From NCBI GenBank assembly GCA_036346225.1, contig JARFIW010000995.1, positions 3,619,216 to 3,683,215 of the forward strand: a DNA stretch of 64,000 nt, given 5' to 3'. Of the stretch, positions 13,341 to 25,233 are shown in pieces; positions within the stretch are counted from its first letter, which is position 1, and every line of letters starts with the position of its first letter. The translations under genes were made by a program, and so were the position numbers. Source of the stretch: Platerodrilus igneus. Lineage: Eukaryota > Arthropoda > Insecta > Coleoptera > Lycidae. A model generated the notes under the pieces. The model was given only the letters and a program-made list of their open reading frames with translations. It had not been told where the DNA came from and made no database searches.

Positions 13341-13879
13341 AATTCGCATAACGCCCTATGACAATTACTTACATAAGTTTCCCTAATCAATAGATCACCT
13401 ATCAACAATATTGGGTGCAAAATCACGCATCCTCCCGTTCAGTAATTTTCGTTAGAATCCACACTAATCCATCTTCACTTTTCTCAGTTGTGCATTATGA
13501 AGCCAATGATTTCCCATATTGCTTTTTACACATAAGAAAATTTTATTTCAGTATAACTTTAGTTCTACTGCTGAGTATTCTTCTTATAACTACCCGCATG
13601 ATTCATCCAACAATATATACGTGCAACAACACGACTGTCTCGAGTATGTAGTATAAATTAACAGTAAATAAAACATTGAAATCCCACTTTGTGCAACGTA
13701 CACAACAAAATGGCTTTACCTCTTTTCACATCTACCAACTTGTCATTTGGTATAGGTTTTTCCCTGACCAGGTTTCTTATTCCAGTTTCAACCAGCTCAG
13801 CTTCTCCCATCATAGTAAATCTAACAATTCTTTCACAACACAGCCTCGTGATGGAAGGTCAGCTGGGTTCCAATTGCTT

Positions 13880-14560
13880 GGAATGTGCCTCCAGTCACTT
13901 GTAAATAAAAGGGTCCAATTTCCTTTAGACAGTTAGCAACAGTTGACAAATCTATCCAATAGTATTTTTACAATTCAAATATAGACCTTCATCTACAAAT
14001 TTAGTCAGCCTACGCTCAACAATTTTAACTTGGGTATAGTAACTATCTTTGCAGGAGCCACCCTTGACTTGGCCTGAAGGAGCTGCACAGATACTTCAAC
14101 GACTTTTTCGCATCTTAAATATATAACTGTTGCATAAGCTGATTTACTAGTGGACGAAGCGGTGTAGATTCCATTCACTCTCTAAATGCGAAAACAACCC
14201 TAAACATCTAGGGATGCCAATGTTTTTCTATTATATATAATGATGCCCACGGTAATTTATACCTTTTTGCATACGTAGCACGTAATAATTGATCCCAAAT
14301 CAGTTTTAGTGCCCAAGATTCTTGTAGAACTTTAGGTAACAAAGTAAGCGATGACAAAACTCCAATGGAACTCACACCCTTTGTAAACCTAATAATACTG
14401 TCCATTTGGTGACATCATCCACCTTTTCCTCACCCCGAATTTTAAAGTACATTTGGTCAGATGGTTTATCCCAGGTCAGACCAAGAACAGAAGTAAAATC
14501 CGAATTGTAAGCTCCCAAATTACACATATTGCTTGCTAACAGCGCAATTCCATATTAGCG
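13880..14560 (-). pseudogene. BEL/Pao post-RT / RNase H region
   Basis: Fragments in several minus frames match the stretch after the reverse transcriptase: a VLGLxWD-like block near 14470, the frame 14208-14405 resembling the usual 'YDPLGL-PF-L-KxLxQxLW' region, LLQAKSRVAP-KIVTIPKLKLL near 14030-14085, and WRHIPSNWNPADLPSRGC near 13840-13895. The conserved YVDD palm of the RT itself is not visible, suggesting an internal deletion. Confidence 0.65.
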
Positions 14561-14659
14561 CCTTTTAAGATTTGTATTGACGTAGCCTTAAACTGATACA
14601 CTACCTCATGACTTTCGACTGCTGTCACTACATTGTTATATATAAGGAGGTCTTTAATT

Positions 14660-15140
14660 TTTCAGCCGTAATGTGCATCATATTCCCTGTTCAGGGTCCA
14701 ACCCAACTTTGTTTCAATTGCTGTTAATCCACACTCCAGTTGAATTATACGACCAGTAAGAAACTTTCCACCTGCACCAATAATTAACCCAATTTCAAGC
14801 CTCTCTTTGTCTTGACCACAGAAAAAAATTTCCCTTTTCTTCAGCTTGTTCATCGAAGGATCATTACCCATCTGGTGAATGCTGCTACAAAATTTCTTCT
14901 CATCTAAGTATTCAATTTGGCATTGATAATTACTAATCCTGCCACTAACGTGTACAACATAGTACTGGTGTAATGTTTCAGTTGTCTTTATTCCTCCATA
15001 CTAGCAAGCTATGGACGTTTTAGGCACCTCACTGCTTTTAGATCCAACTGCTGCGCAGTGTTGCCAAAATACTGGATGTTTGGGAACCACCGTCAATCAT
15101 AGACCTGGCATATCTAGAAACCTCCCCAGAACTCAACCAA
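14660..15140 (-). pseudogene. BEL/Pao protease region
   Basis: Around 15085-15120 the minus strand reads IDGGSQTSS, which matches the active-site block of the BEL aspartic protease (usually D-G-S/G-S-Q-T-S). About 250 bases further on, in another frame, the frame at 14662-14871 contains LIIGAGGKFLTGRIIQLE and AIETKLGWTL, the conserved C-terminal part of this protease. Frame changes and stops separate the two, so no functional enzyme is made. Confidence 0.75.
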
Positions 15141-15552
15141 ACTGCTATTGTTGGCAACAAAATTCCATGTTTGCAAATTGAATTCATTGAATTAGTTTGC
15201 CCCTAGTATTGCCATCACACTTGCTCAAAGTAGAATTACCTTTTGAAGGTAGCTCATTTTCACTCATATTAAATTCTGGACAAATCACTAATTGATAGTT
15301 TCCCACAATAAAAAGACAGCTTTGCTTTTCGTGTAGCATTACATCGGTCATTTTAGTTCATACTTCGAGTTTTACAACAGTCAACGGTTTTGTACCTTCC
15401 ACTCAAAATGTACACAACTATTTTTCATTTTCCAATTGATTTAGCTAAACCTGAAAAAGCTGAAATTTCCTCTGATGACTAATTTTTCAGGTAGAACTTA
15501 CTCTTCTTATAGGCATTAACATTGCTGCATCCTAGGCCGAAATACTGTTTTG

Positions 15553-16194
15553 TTACTTGGTAACTTCTTCATTTGTAAAATCCAAGAATTGCTTGAACAC
15601 ACTTTCATCAGGAACTATATGCAGCTGCTGCCATATCCTTAATATGTCTACTGGTAAACACACCTTTAGAATATCATAGTCACTAGCTGCCGATATGCCT
15701 AATGATTCTAGAGCCTTAACTCTACTGAGCACTTCATCATATAAAGAACTAGAATATGGATAGCCACGTACGAATTTCTTAGCTTTTGATCCTGGTAACA
15801 TACTTTGTTCTAAGTACTGAAATGTATCAACTGTAAGTAACGCTTGATCTGTCTTTTCAAGTTGATCCCACCAAGGTATCCAATACTTTAATTCGCCTCC
15901 AAACTTCCTATATTCACAAGAATCCACTGACGACATACTAGTACAAGCCTCTGATTCTTTCATACAGCGAGAGTACGTAGCATGTTCACAAGAATCTGCT
16001 GACGATGACATACTAGTACAAGGCTCTGATTCTTTCAAACAGCGAAAGTACGTAGCATGACATACAAACGTAACTTCATACACTATACTTTCTTCGATTA
16101 CCTTAACAATTTGAGCTTCCATATCTTTAATTGTACAAGTTCCACTATTCTGAATATAATAATTGTTGCGGTTGGCTAATCCGCAAATTGGCAA
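15553..16194 (-). pseudogene. BEL/Pao Gag-like region
   Basis: This 213-codon open frame is the longest intact part of the element. Its C-terminal half (residues about 100-213) has the layout of the BEL Gag domain (DUF1759 type): KYWIPWWDQLEKTDQ, then DTFQYLEQSMLPGSKAKKFVRGYP, then a block resembling the usual Y..A...L...YG segment, here YDEVLSRVKALESLG. Residues about 46-95 contain a short tandem duplication (HATYFRCLKESEPCTSMSS / HATYSRCMKESEACTSMSS), visible at DNA level as a roughly 80-bp repeat at 15925-16055. Gag proteins package the element's RNA. The remainder of Gag (zinc-knuckle region) lies downstream in broken frames. Confidence 0.7.
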
Positions 16195-17240
16195 TCGAGA
16201 TGCTAAGAAATAGAACCTCTACAAGATTAGGCGGGAGATGTAGACAGGCAAGGTACACACAATAAAAACTATAAATCTTGTAGTTTAGGGCAAGGTTTAT
16301 TTCTGATATGATTTCTCTTTTACCAACTAATGACAACTATATGACAAATTTAATTTATACAAAACCATGGCATCAACATATGCCTTCTTAAACTTTCATA
16401 AATTCAACACAAACCAAAGTCCACTATTATTTATGTTGCACTGCAACAATAATGTAGAACAACAGTTTAACTATTTTCATTTTTAATAGTTGTTATCTTT
16501 GAAGGGCAAAATAAAAGATCAAATAAACTATTCAAATATTACGGCTAGTTTCATTTATATTGAAACCCTTCGCAGCAGTTGTATTGGAGATAATTAGATA
16601 AAGGACCCTCTTCAGTTTCAGAGGTGAGTTATTTTATTCTTACGGGTGTCGGCTTGAATGAATTAATGAATGTAATCCTTTATATTATTAACTATATCAT
16701 GAGGGAATGAAGCTATGTAGCATAGTATTTTAGGAAGCTGTATTGTTGCTATACCTTTGCATGGGTGATTGATGCTAAGGGAGTAGATTTCACTGGCAAT
16801 ATCTGAAAATAACTGAATGCTACTTTATCTGGCGAATGGATTACAATGTTTATTAAAGCATAGCTAGGGATGCTTCCAGGCACCATGTACACTTAATTAA
16901 AAAGATAAGACAGAGACTACAGGAGTGCTGTGGGCAGAAGAGTCTTGGCACTGGATGAGGTCTTTGGTGTTGTTGTTATCATATGGTAAGGTAACCGAGA
17001 ACATTTGCATTGATAGAGAGTAGGGGCGTGAAGCTAATGCTGTTGTTATATGGCAGGCTAATCGACGTACATGATAGGGGTTCCTGATGGTGTTATTGTT
17101 ACATGGCAAGGTAGTCAGGTTACTGAATAGGCAGACATAGACTATTTCTGACTTTCACAGGCGGATATGATAAATAGTCAAGTGAGATAGGAGTGCTCCA
17201 GCTGACGAGTCAGATAGTAAGCCTGAGATTACCAAATTTC
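16195..17240. other. Non-coding; short repeated GTTGTTATATGGCA units
   Basis: No gene is recognised. Between about 16965 and 17115 a degenerate unit (GTTGTTAT-CATATGGTAAGGTAA / GTTGTTATATGGCAGGCTAA / TTATTGTTACATGGCAAGGTA) recurs about every 65 bases. It may contain the decayed 5' LTR and leader of the BEL element, but no LTR pair could be matched. Confidence 0.35.
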
Positions 17241-17254
17241 AGGATTGGTGCCTA

Positions 17255-17350
17255 GTGGTTTAGGTGCTTGGACACCTGGCAAAAAGTATTAACTGCACCT
17301 GGAGCATTAGGTTATCAATTGAAAACTTGGGTTCGTGCGATCCAGTGACT
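17255..17350 (+). repeat. Possible degraded tRNA-derived SINE head
   Basis: A TGCCTAGTGGTTTAGG segment resembles an A box, and about 75 bases later GGGTTCG-TGCGATCC resembles a B box with an insertion. The spacing is longer than in tRNA genes and no target-site duplication was found, so this is only a weak candidate. Confidence 0.25.
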
Positions 17351-17807
17351 TTGACTTCCTGTGGTCTTGGACCTTATCTTGGTCTTCGGAAGTGGGTGTC
17401 ATGTGTGACGCCAAGCAAGCTATCCAGAACCAAACAGGTAAGGATGATATTTGATTATTGTTGGTATGGCAGCAGAGATTGAATTGATCGTTGACTTCAT
17501 CGTTTGTATATGCTAGTGGTTGTTTGATACATTTTTTGCATTACTATAGAATGTAGTTTTATCTATTGCTTCTTATTAGAATGAGTGCAAGGTTAGCACT
17601 CGCCATGTCTATTCTTTCTAGAATTGAAGGTGTCTACCGCTGCTAGCACACAAAGAGTTGAATTGTCTCCATGTGTTGTGAATTAGCAAATAGGGTTGAT
17701 TTAAGAATGATCACGATGCCGATAATTAAAATTAAGAAATTTTGAGTTAATCTCAATTACGATAAACTAAGCATGCGCATGACATTTTTGTCTTACAATA
17801 ACGAGTC

Positions 17808-17975
17808 TTTTGTGAAAATCTTTGTATTTTTATTCATAACACAAATAATATAATAAAGGGCTGGTCCTTACTTCTTCCTTTCTGACAAAGTTGACAAGAC
17901 ATTCTCACTTTTTGTACTGTCAGTCATCTTCAAAATTCACCATGACAATAACCAGCAATACAATCATTTGATTCT
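17808..17975. repeat. Dispersed repeat, copy 2 (pairs with 2289-2455)
   Basis: Same orientation and block order as 2289-2455: TTTGTGAAAATCTTTG, CTTCCTTTCTGACAAAGTTG and GACAAGACATTCTCA. No coding sequence. Its nature is not established. Confidence 0.55.
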
Positions 17976-18519
17976 ACACCTAATTCTATAACCGCACTTC
18001 TTGAATTGCATGAATACAAAACAATACGATACTGGCGCTTTATTTACTTTTAGTACGAGTCCATATGCAAGATGAGCTTCTGTAATATTTAAGCTTAGTT
18101 TTACAAATGTTATAATCACATAATTTCCATAGTTCGATATAACGAAGAACTTCCAAATACCACATACAGTAAATTATTAGATTAAAATTGCAACCACCTC
18201 ATCCTAAAACATCAAATGTTGATACATTGTAATGTGAACAAATACATGAAGATGAAGCGACACATCTGCATACAACGTACAAAATAAATTCTAAAAGTAA
18301 AGCCATTGTATCATCAGAATGTTCGAAGTAACAAATATACCAAAAGATTCAACACATTTTTAAAAATAAGTTTACAAAACAATTTATAAAGAAATAGAAT
18401 CTTTCAATTGGCCAATTAATTTGTTAGCTATAGTAGAATCGCCATAAAATTAGAAATTGTACAACTACATATGTCCTTCGTAGTAAACTATAGTGCATAG
18501 ATACACTAGTCGAATTTAA

Positions 18520-18860
18520 AGTTTAATGAAGATTATGTTGGTGCATAATGGATAATAATCGATCAATTACCATATTAAAAAATAGATGTACCATTGAATA
18601 AAATTGTTAATTTATTAATCAAATAACCCTGATGATTTAAATAATCGATTATTCGACCATTTGCTTAGTAGCAATTCATCGATGAATCGACTAATCGATT
18701 ATTTAACTCACAGGTCAGCTGCATTTTACAACTAATCAACTATTTGGATTTCCGTATAATATTCAATTAATCAAATAACCAATTAATCAATTAAAGAAAA
18801 CAATTTTCAATTGAACCATCAATCAATTATTTGACTATACGAAAATCGTTGCTGCACTAC
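18520..18860. repeat. AATCGATTA-rich element, probable hAT-related MITE remnant
   Basis: The stretch is filled with variants of the self-complementary words AATCGATTA, AATCAATTA and CAAATAACC. It ends at 18859 with GTTGCTGCACTA, whose complement TAGTGCAGCAAC resembles a hAT-type terminus. A matching left end and an 8-bp duplication were not found, so the element may be broken. Confidence 0.4.
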
Positions 18861-19035
18861 AATCTACCTGTACCCCTCCAATAGATGTAGTAGTAGTTTA
18901 TTTTGTACCCTTTCATTTCACAATTTAAGTAACACCTGATTAAAATTTTATACAATATTATTAAAATATATCACAGTCAAATATAACTAAAAACTAATTT
19001 GTATACAATGTAAATCCCAATAGTACTAACCTAAT

Positions 19036-20936
19036 TCATCGCATTGTTCAAATCATCCTGTAGAAATTCGTCCACTGAGTAATAGCAGCGTTCACGTAGC
19101 AAAGACAACAAGACCTGCTTTAAAACCTTTAAATTTTGACGATCTAATACTGTTTGGAAGTTTATTATATAGAGTGGGTGCTATGTAAATGAAGGATTAT
19201 TTTTTACTAAAGTAGACGTGGGAATGGGTCTATGTATATTATCCACAGAGCGAGTGTTTTGATTATGAAATATATTGGGAGTGGTGTAATTGGTTCGGTA
19301 TCTATAGAATAAAATTAAAGTTTCGTATATAAATATTCCAAAATAAGTAAGTATCCCAAGCCTTTTAAACAAGGGTTTGCAGTGAGCATTCTTTTCAGCT
19401 TTACATATGATCCGAATTGCACGCTTTTGAAGTTTAAAAATAGTTAATGTATTTCCTGAGGTATTACCCTAGAAGGCAATACCATATCTCAATCTTGAAT
19501 CAAATAAGGCATAGTATACACTTAATGAGGTTGTCTCAGTTAACTGCCTGGATACAGATTTTATAGCATAGCAAGCTGACGTTAGTTTATTGGCAAGACC
19601 ATTGGTGTGCTGAGACCAGTTCAAACCCCGGTCGATAATCAAGCCCAAATACGGAGTTGAGGTTACAGTATTGAGGGAAAAATCATTTAAAATACCATCA
19701 ATCAAATCACCTCCTTTGAATGTAATCATGCAAGTCTTTTTAGTACTTATTTGAAGTCTGTTGATTATGAACCAGTTGAACATACATTTAATATCAGCAG
19801 AAATATGCTGCCTAATTGTTGTTATTGAACAAGATTCCCAATTCATACTTATATCGTCAGCAAACAAAGTACAATTTGCATATGAAGTGGAATATATAAA
19901 ATCATTAATAAAAATTAGGAATAAAATAGGGCCCAGTACAGAGCCTTGAGAAACACCTAAATATGATACCTGCTTGCTAGAAGTCTGATCAACTTGAATT
20001 CGTACAGATTGTGATCTGCCTCCCAAGTATGATTTAAACCAATCGTTTCCAACTCCTCGAACTCCATAAAAGTCCAATTTAGACAAAAGAATGTCGTGAT
20101 TAACAGATTCAAATGCCTTATTAATATCTACAAAAAGTGCGGCAAACAATGAATGTTTTTTATTTAGTGCTGAGTACACATTGTTCAAGAAATTATATAA
20201 GGCTACTGTTGTTGATTTATTAGTACAAAACCCAAATTGGGCAGATGAAAGAATTTTGAATTTTACTATAAAGTTAACAATTCTGTTTTTTACTAATGTT
20301 TCGATCAATTTAGAGAACACTGACAGTAATGAAATGGGCCTATAATTGTTCACCTCAAAGGAGCCCCCTTTATGTAGCGGAATGACAATAGCGTGTTTGA
20401 AACATTCTGGAAAGATGCCCCGATTGGAAAGATTCATTAATCAGATCGGAAAGATATTTAAATATGTCAACAAGTAGTTCAACTAATACTTTTGCTTGGA
20501 TGTTATCATCACCTGCACAGTGTTTATTTTTGAGAGATTTCAGCACTTCTATAAGTTCAAACTCATCGGTAGGGAAGAACATGAAATTGCGAATATTTGA
20601 TTGCCCATGTTTTTGTAGGATATCTATTGCCATAGATGTTGGCGTTTGATTGTTTGCTACAAGTTTGGACACAGCTGTTACAAAATGTTTGTTTAATACT
20701 TCGGCTACATTTTCATCTGAACAGTTATGCAAATTAATGTTTTGGTTTGAGGAGTCACCCCTTCCTGTTATTTCATTTACTATTTTCCATGATTCCTTTT
20801 GTATGTTCTTAGACAGTTTTATACGGTTTGCTATACAGGTAGCCTTAGCTAGTGATATAACGGATTTAAATATCTTTTTATATGCTCGATAATAAGAGTT
20901 TATGAAGTTTTCATTTGGGAAATGTTTACATAGCAT
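19036..20936 (-). pseudogene. LINE A reverse transcriptase
   Basis: Two overlapping minus frames (20936-20370 and 20437-19469) join by one frameshift at about 20400. The RT landmarks in order are NNYRPISLLSVFSKLIE, QFGF, LFVDINKAFESVNHD (motif A), GVSQGSVLGPILF (motif B) and LFADDIS (motif C, catalytic Asp pair). The protein continues through further frame changes to about 19036. The N-terminal linker (KKTLHMLCKHFPNENF) is upstream in the same direction, after the 632-bp insertion. The enzyme copies LINE RNA at the nicked target. No intact ORF remains. The clade (CR1 versus Jockey-like) cannot be settled by eye. Confidence 0.85.
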
Positions 20937-21143
20937 ATGCAGTGTTTTTTTATTTCTAGCAGCAATCTTGACGCCTGTAGTTTACCAGTTTTTACATTTT
21001 TGTTTACTTCTGATACGAGGAAAAGATGTTTCAAATGCTGATGAGATATTTATGAGTAATGTTTGAAATCTAATATTTAAGGCACCGGTGGTAGAATGAG
21101 TGTCTATCTTGGCACATAAATCGGAGAATGTTTTTTATTTTTT

Positions 21144-21775
21144 CAACGAACTTCGTTCGTTTATGAAATCGATTTGTCGTCCGTCTGTCCGTCCGAGGCC
21201 TTTCTAATGGTCGGACATCAATGTGTGATACATCAATCGATTCAGCTCGGTGTCCTGAGCTTAAGTTTTGATGTCAGTTGAAATCGGGCCACGGGGACGC
21301 CGTGCCCCCGCGATATTCCGTCGGGAAAATTAAAATTTCAAATAGGTCCAAAATTAATGTGCGATACATATTTGGACTCCCCTAACATAGCTGAGTCGAA
21401 ATATGGTACCCCCCACAAAATCTGACCACGGATACCCGACCCCCCCGGGGAATTAATTGTTATCAAAATTTCAAATAGGTCCAAAATTAATGTGCGATAC
21501 ATATTTAGAATCCTCTGAAAAAACTGAATCGAAATATGATGCCCCCTTATTTACACACACACACACAAACACACATACATACATACATACATACATACAC
21601 ACACACACATATATAGCTTTTAAAATATTTATTCAATAAAATAAAATATATTAAAATGTCTCTTTTGTTGTTTATAAATTTTTGTATTTTATCTGAATAC
21701 TTATAATTATTACAACATAATAATTTTAATTTCTTTAAATTGTTTTAAAGTAAGTCTACATTTGGAAGTTCGTTG
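21144..21775. mobile_element. 632-bp non-autonomous inverted-repeat element inside LINE A
   Basis: The ends are inverted copies: CAACGAACTTC at 21144-21154 and GAAGTTCGTTG at 21765-21775. The left end is followed by a local palindrome (CGAACTTCGTTCG). Internally an approximately 135-bp unit is repeated twice (each copy with AATAGGTCCAAAATTAATGT and GCGATACATATTT, near 21339 and 21474), followed by a CA/CATA microsatellite. LINE A coding sequence continues on both sides, so this block is an insertion. A target-site duplication was not recognised, and the superfamily is unknown. Confidence 0.6.
21547..21617. repeat. CA / CATA microsatellite
   Basis: Runs of CA repeats flank six or so CATA units, then CA repeats again. 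It lies inside the inverted-repeat element at 21144-21775. Confidence 0.9.
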
Positions 21776-21793
21776 CGACAATGCCTTGCATTT

Positions 21794-22402
21794 TCAACTT
21801 GTTTTACTGTAAGTTCGCAGATAAAAATCCTTTTGAATGCTTGGTACAATTAGGAAAGATTTGAAATAGACAAATTCATGATCTGAGAGATCGTTATTTA
21901 TTGTAATAGCCGAGGTAGTCAGGGAGGGATTTAAATTAGTTATTATATAGTCTATACAGGAGCTTGAGTTGCTTGTAATTCTAGTATCCTGATGTACTAG
22001 CATCGACATGTTGTATAAATTAAAAATACGTTGTAACTTGATTGTATTATTATCGGTGATGTTGTTATAATTGATGTTAAAATCACCTGAAATAATGACA
22101 GCACCATGATTTGTAACTGCATTCAATAATGAATCTAGTGAGTCAAAGAAGTAGTCAATGTTTCCAGTGGGAGACCGGTAGATACATACGATATGGACAT
22201 TATTTATTCTACTAAAAATATGGGAAAATTCAAAGTTAATTTCTTCATGCAAAAAATAGAAGGTGGAATAGTGTTCAAAATCAGAATTCAGAGCCGAGTA
22301 AATTGCTGTGCCGCCATGCTGTTGTCGTTGTCTATGAAATATACTGCAGAGTTTATAATTGTCTATACATATGTATTCTTGTTGTTTTAACCAATCAATC
22401 AA
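21794..22402 (-). pseudogene. LINE A endonuclease domain
   Basis: This open frame of about 200 codons is the APE-type endonuclease that nicks target DNA for LINE insertion. Visible landmarks are GGTAIY near residue 31, VCIYRSP near residue 72, IISGDFNINY near residue 104 (catalytic Asp and Asn) and the terminal SDHE block near residue 178. The N-terminal catalytic strands (the usual N...R and E-W segments) are missing because the domain starts within the LINE B tail junction. The first few codons of the frame come from the TGAT repeat, so the annotated ATG is not a real start. Confidence 0.8.
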
Positions 22403-22415
22403 TCAATCAATCATG
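22392..22415 (-). repeat. TGAT-repeat 3' tail of LINE B
   Basis: Five to six TGAT units on the minus strand mark the LINE 3' terminus. They directly abut LINE A endonuclease coding sequence. Confidence 0.85.
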
Positions 22416-22514
22416 TATTTATTTCCATTATACAATTAAATGTGTTGGATGTGTCAAAATAACTATTAAATTAATAATAATAATATATAAACTAATTTTA
22501 GACTCTAGAAAAGG

Positions 22515-23794
22515 TTACTGGAGATTTACTGCTTCATTAAGATAATCATTAAAAGAATAGAAGGCATTTTTAACTAGAAATTTTTTTAGCGTAGCTTTAA
22601 ATTGAGTAACTGGCAATTCTCTAATACAGGGACGCAGTGCATTGTAAAATATACAACCATAGTAATTGGTTCCAAACCTACTACGAGACAGCCTATGACA
22701 GGATGGCACCAAGTCAAACTTGCCACGTGTGTTAAAGTTGTGTTTGTTTATATGTTTACTATCCTTAGGTAGATTTTTTCGGACATAAACGGAACATTGC
22801 AGAATATAAATACATGGAAGCGTTAAAATGTTAAGTTCAACAAAATTATTGCGACAGTCATCACGAATACCTAGATGTGATATGGCACGTATTGCACAGC
22901 GTTGTAATTGAAATATACGTTTACTGGATGAGCAATGGCCCCAGACTTCAATTGCATAAGACATATGACAATGGAACATGGAAAAATAGCAAGTTTTTAG
23001 GACATCTAAAGATACTGAGTTTTTTAGTGAATTAATGAAATATAGTGTTTTACAAAGTTTATTACTTAAACTGTGACAATGTTTATCCCAACTTAAAACT
23101 GCATCAATTGTAACCCCCAGAAAATTAGCAATCTGGTCACGATTTGATGCTCCAGATTTCAGTGAGAAGACAAGTTGAACAGTCTTATTATTGTTCAAAC
23201 AAAGTTTATTGTGAGTAGACCAATTCTGAGCTAGGGTTAAGGATTTGGTACTTTCTTGTAAAAGCTGTGATAAATTATCCCCCTGATAATGCAAAGTCGT
23301 ATCATCTGCATAAAGAATAAGGTTAGAATCGCATAAGAATGTTGGTAAATCATTGATGAAACATAGGAACAGAAGAGGTCCCAATATGGAACCTTGGGGT
23401 ACACCTGTCGGGACATTAACTAGAGAAGAAAAATTATCTTTGTAATGCACTAATTGAGACCTATCGTGTAAATACGATTTAATAAGCATGATACAACTTT
23501 CATCACAGTTCAGGGCATACAACTTATTAATTAGTACATGGTGGTCAACACAATCGAACGCTTTGCTAAAATCTATGAAATCGGCCAAAAGGTATTGACC
23601 TTTTCAAATGACTGAGAAATTTTTTCGACAAGATTAATAATTGCATGAGTAGTAGAGATTTTCCGAAAACCAAATTGGTGGGTAGTTAGAAGTTGATGTT
23701 CCTCAAGAAAAGATACCAATTGATCTTTTAACACAGTTTCCAAAATTTTTGAAATAATAGGTAACAATGAAATCGGTCTGTAGTTTTCAATCAA
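22515..23794 (-). pseudogene. LINE B reverse transcriptase
   Basis: Two frames (23794-23573 and 23588-22515) join by one frameshift at about 23590. Landmarks: ENYRPISLLPIISKILE, HQFGFR, FIDFSKAFDCVDHH (motif A), GVPQGSILGPLLF (motif B) and LYADDTTLHY (motif C with intact Asp pair). The 357-codon C-terminal frame is fully open and ends just before the 3' UTR. Apart from the single frame break the catalytic core is preserved, so this LINE is younger than the BEL/Pao element or LINE A. Confidence 0.9.
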
Positions 23795-24204
23795 TGAGGT
23801 GGTACCTTTTTATGAACTGGGACAGCCTTTGCTTGTTTCAGAACATCTGGAAATATGGAATCCTTAATGCAGAAGTTTATGAGCTTTGTTAACGGTATAA
23901 CTATGGTATTAGATATAATCTTTATGAGTGCACTATTCAAGTCAAAGAGATCTCTGAGGTTTGTATTCTTTAAAGTTGTAATTAGATCTCTGACATGATT
24001 ATCTGAAACTTCTTTAAATTGAAATTTATTTTTGTCATTAACAGATACAACAGAAGGAGAAACTGGTACACCCTATCACAAATATTTAAAGTTTGTACAA
24101 CTTTATTTACAGATCCAATAAAATAGTTATTAAATTCAGTAGCGGTAAGTTTGTATCAACATCATTTGTATATAATTTTCTGTGTGAATTAATTAATTTC
24201 CATT

Positions 24205-25128
24205 TTAGTCGATTATTATTCCCAGCTTTACGTGAAAATTGTCGTATGCTTGACGTTTAGCTTCCTTCAAAGCAAATCTATAATTGTATCTTAATTTCTT
24301 TAAATATGATTTCAGATTATTACTAGGTTGTGCCTTGTGCATTTCAAGAAAGAATATATAATTTTCCCGCATTACCGCCAAATCATGAGTGAACCATTTA
24401 ATTTTTTTAGAGTGAGAACCTGTAGTAACTTTAGAAATTTTTTTAGGAAAACAAATTATAACTGCACTCATTAGACTAGTTAACAAAATATTAAACTTTT
24501 CATGAACATTTAAATTGTCGTCATCAATAAAGTTCCAATTCAGTGATTCCACGTGTTTGTAAAATTTGAATTTACCGTAGCTAGTAAAACGTTGAGAAAG
24601 CTTGGTCTGTTCCTTCAAGTTGTAATTATCAGTGAACTTGCATTGCATGTACAACCCATAATGATCTGAAAGCCCCGTATTCAGAACCCGGCATGTAGAA
24701 TTAGATAAGTTAGTAAAAATATTGTCAATACAATTTTTATAGCGTGTAGGAGCTATATTTAAAGGATGGAGCCCATGAGCAGCAAAAAAGTCAATTAGAC
24801 CATGGGCATCGTTATCATTTGAACCAAAGCGAACGTTAAAGTCTCCACAGACAATTATATTACTTTGATGACAGATTTCATTAAAAACCCTATCAAAAAT
24901 TTTGTAAAAAATGGTTAAGGACCCCTTATTAGGAGATCTATAAACAGTGATTATATTTAAATTAAAACTTTCGAGATAAACAGATGCCAATTCAGCATGT
25001 AATTCAAGTGCGCACATATTGACCCTATCAAGTTTTTTTGGCTTGTATTTCCCATTGACTTCACCCAAAATCGCAACTCCACCCCCCACATGTTTAGTTC
25101 TAGAGAAGGCTGTTAAACATACATACAA
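24205..25128 (-). pseudogene. LINE B ORF2 endonuclease
   Basis: This is an open frame of 307 codons. Landmarks: GGGVAIL near residue 16, ITVYRSPNKG near residue 60, IIVCGDFNVRFGSND near residue 90, CIDNIFTNL near residue 134 and GLSDHYGL near residue 152. These are the conserved strands of the APE-like endonuclease. The catalytic Glu segment upstream (ICLTE-type) is disrupted near 25110 by a frame change, so the ATG at 25128 is not the native start. After residue 165 the frame enters the linker towards the RT; 23800-24205 is broken by stops. Confidence 0.85.
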
Positions 25129-25233
25129 TCCTAGGAAATTTTAAATTGTCTAATAGGAAAAGTAAATTATCAGATTTGGCACGAAAACATCGCATATTAC
25201 ACAATAGACTTGTTAGATAAGTGGAATTTTCAT

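Larger units (their letters stand above)
12560..16194 (-). mobile_element. Decayed BEL/Pao LTR retrotransposon (internal region)
   Basis: On the minus strand the order Gag - protease - (RT remnant) - RNase H region - integrase can be followed from 16194 down to about 12560. This is the BEL/Pao order. The protein sequence is broken by many stops and frameshifts, and the reverse-transcriptase core seems to be deleted: the gap between the protease end (about 14660) and the post-RT region (about 14560) is far too short. Flanking LTRs were not identified. The element is immobile. Only domain landmarks are given in the sub-entries. Confidence 0.85.
18885..22402 (-). mobile_element. LINE A: CR1/Jockey-like LINE, 5' end lost, 3' end present
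   Basis: On the minus strand a non-LTR retrotransposon runs from an apurinic endonuclease domain (22402) through a reverse transcriptase to a 3' UTR that ends near 18885 in a short ACT-repeat tail. Its 5' side stops exactly at the TGAT-repeat tail of LINE B, in the middle of the endonuclease, so LINE B probably landed in it or recombined with it. A 632-bp inverted-repeat element (21144-21775) sits between endonuclease and RT. Frameshifts and stops make it inactive. Confidence 0.85.

Noticed and set aside
21457..21639. His/Thr-rich open frame
   Set aside because: Runs through the CA/CATA microsatellite.
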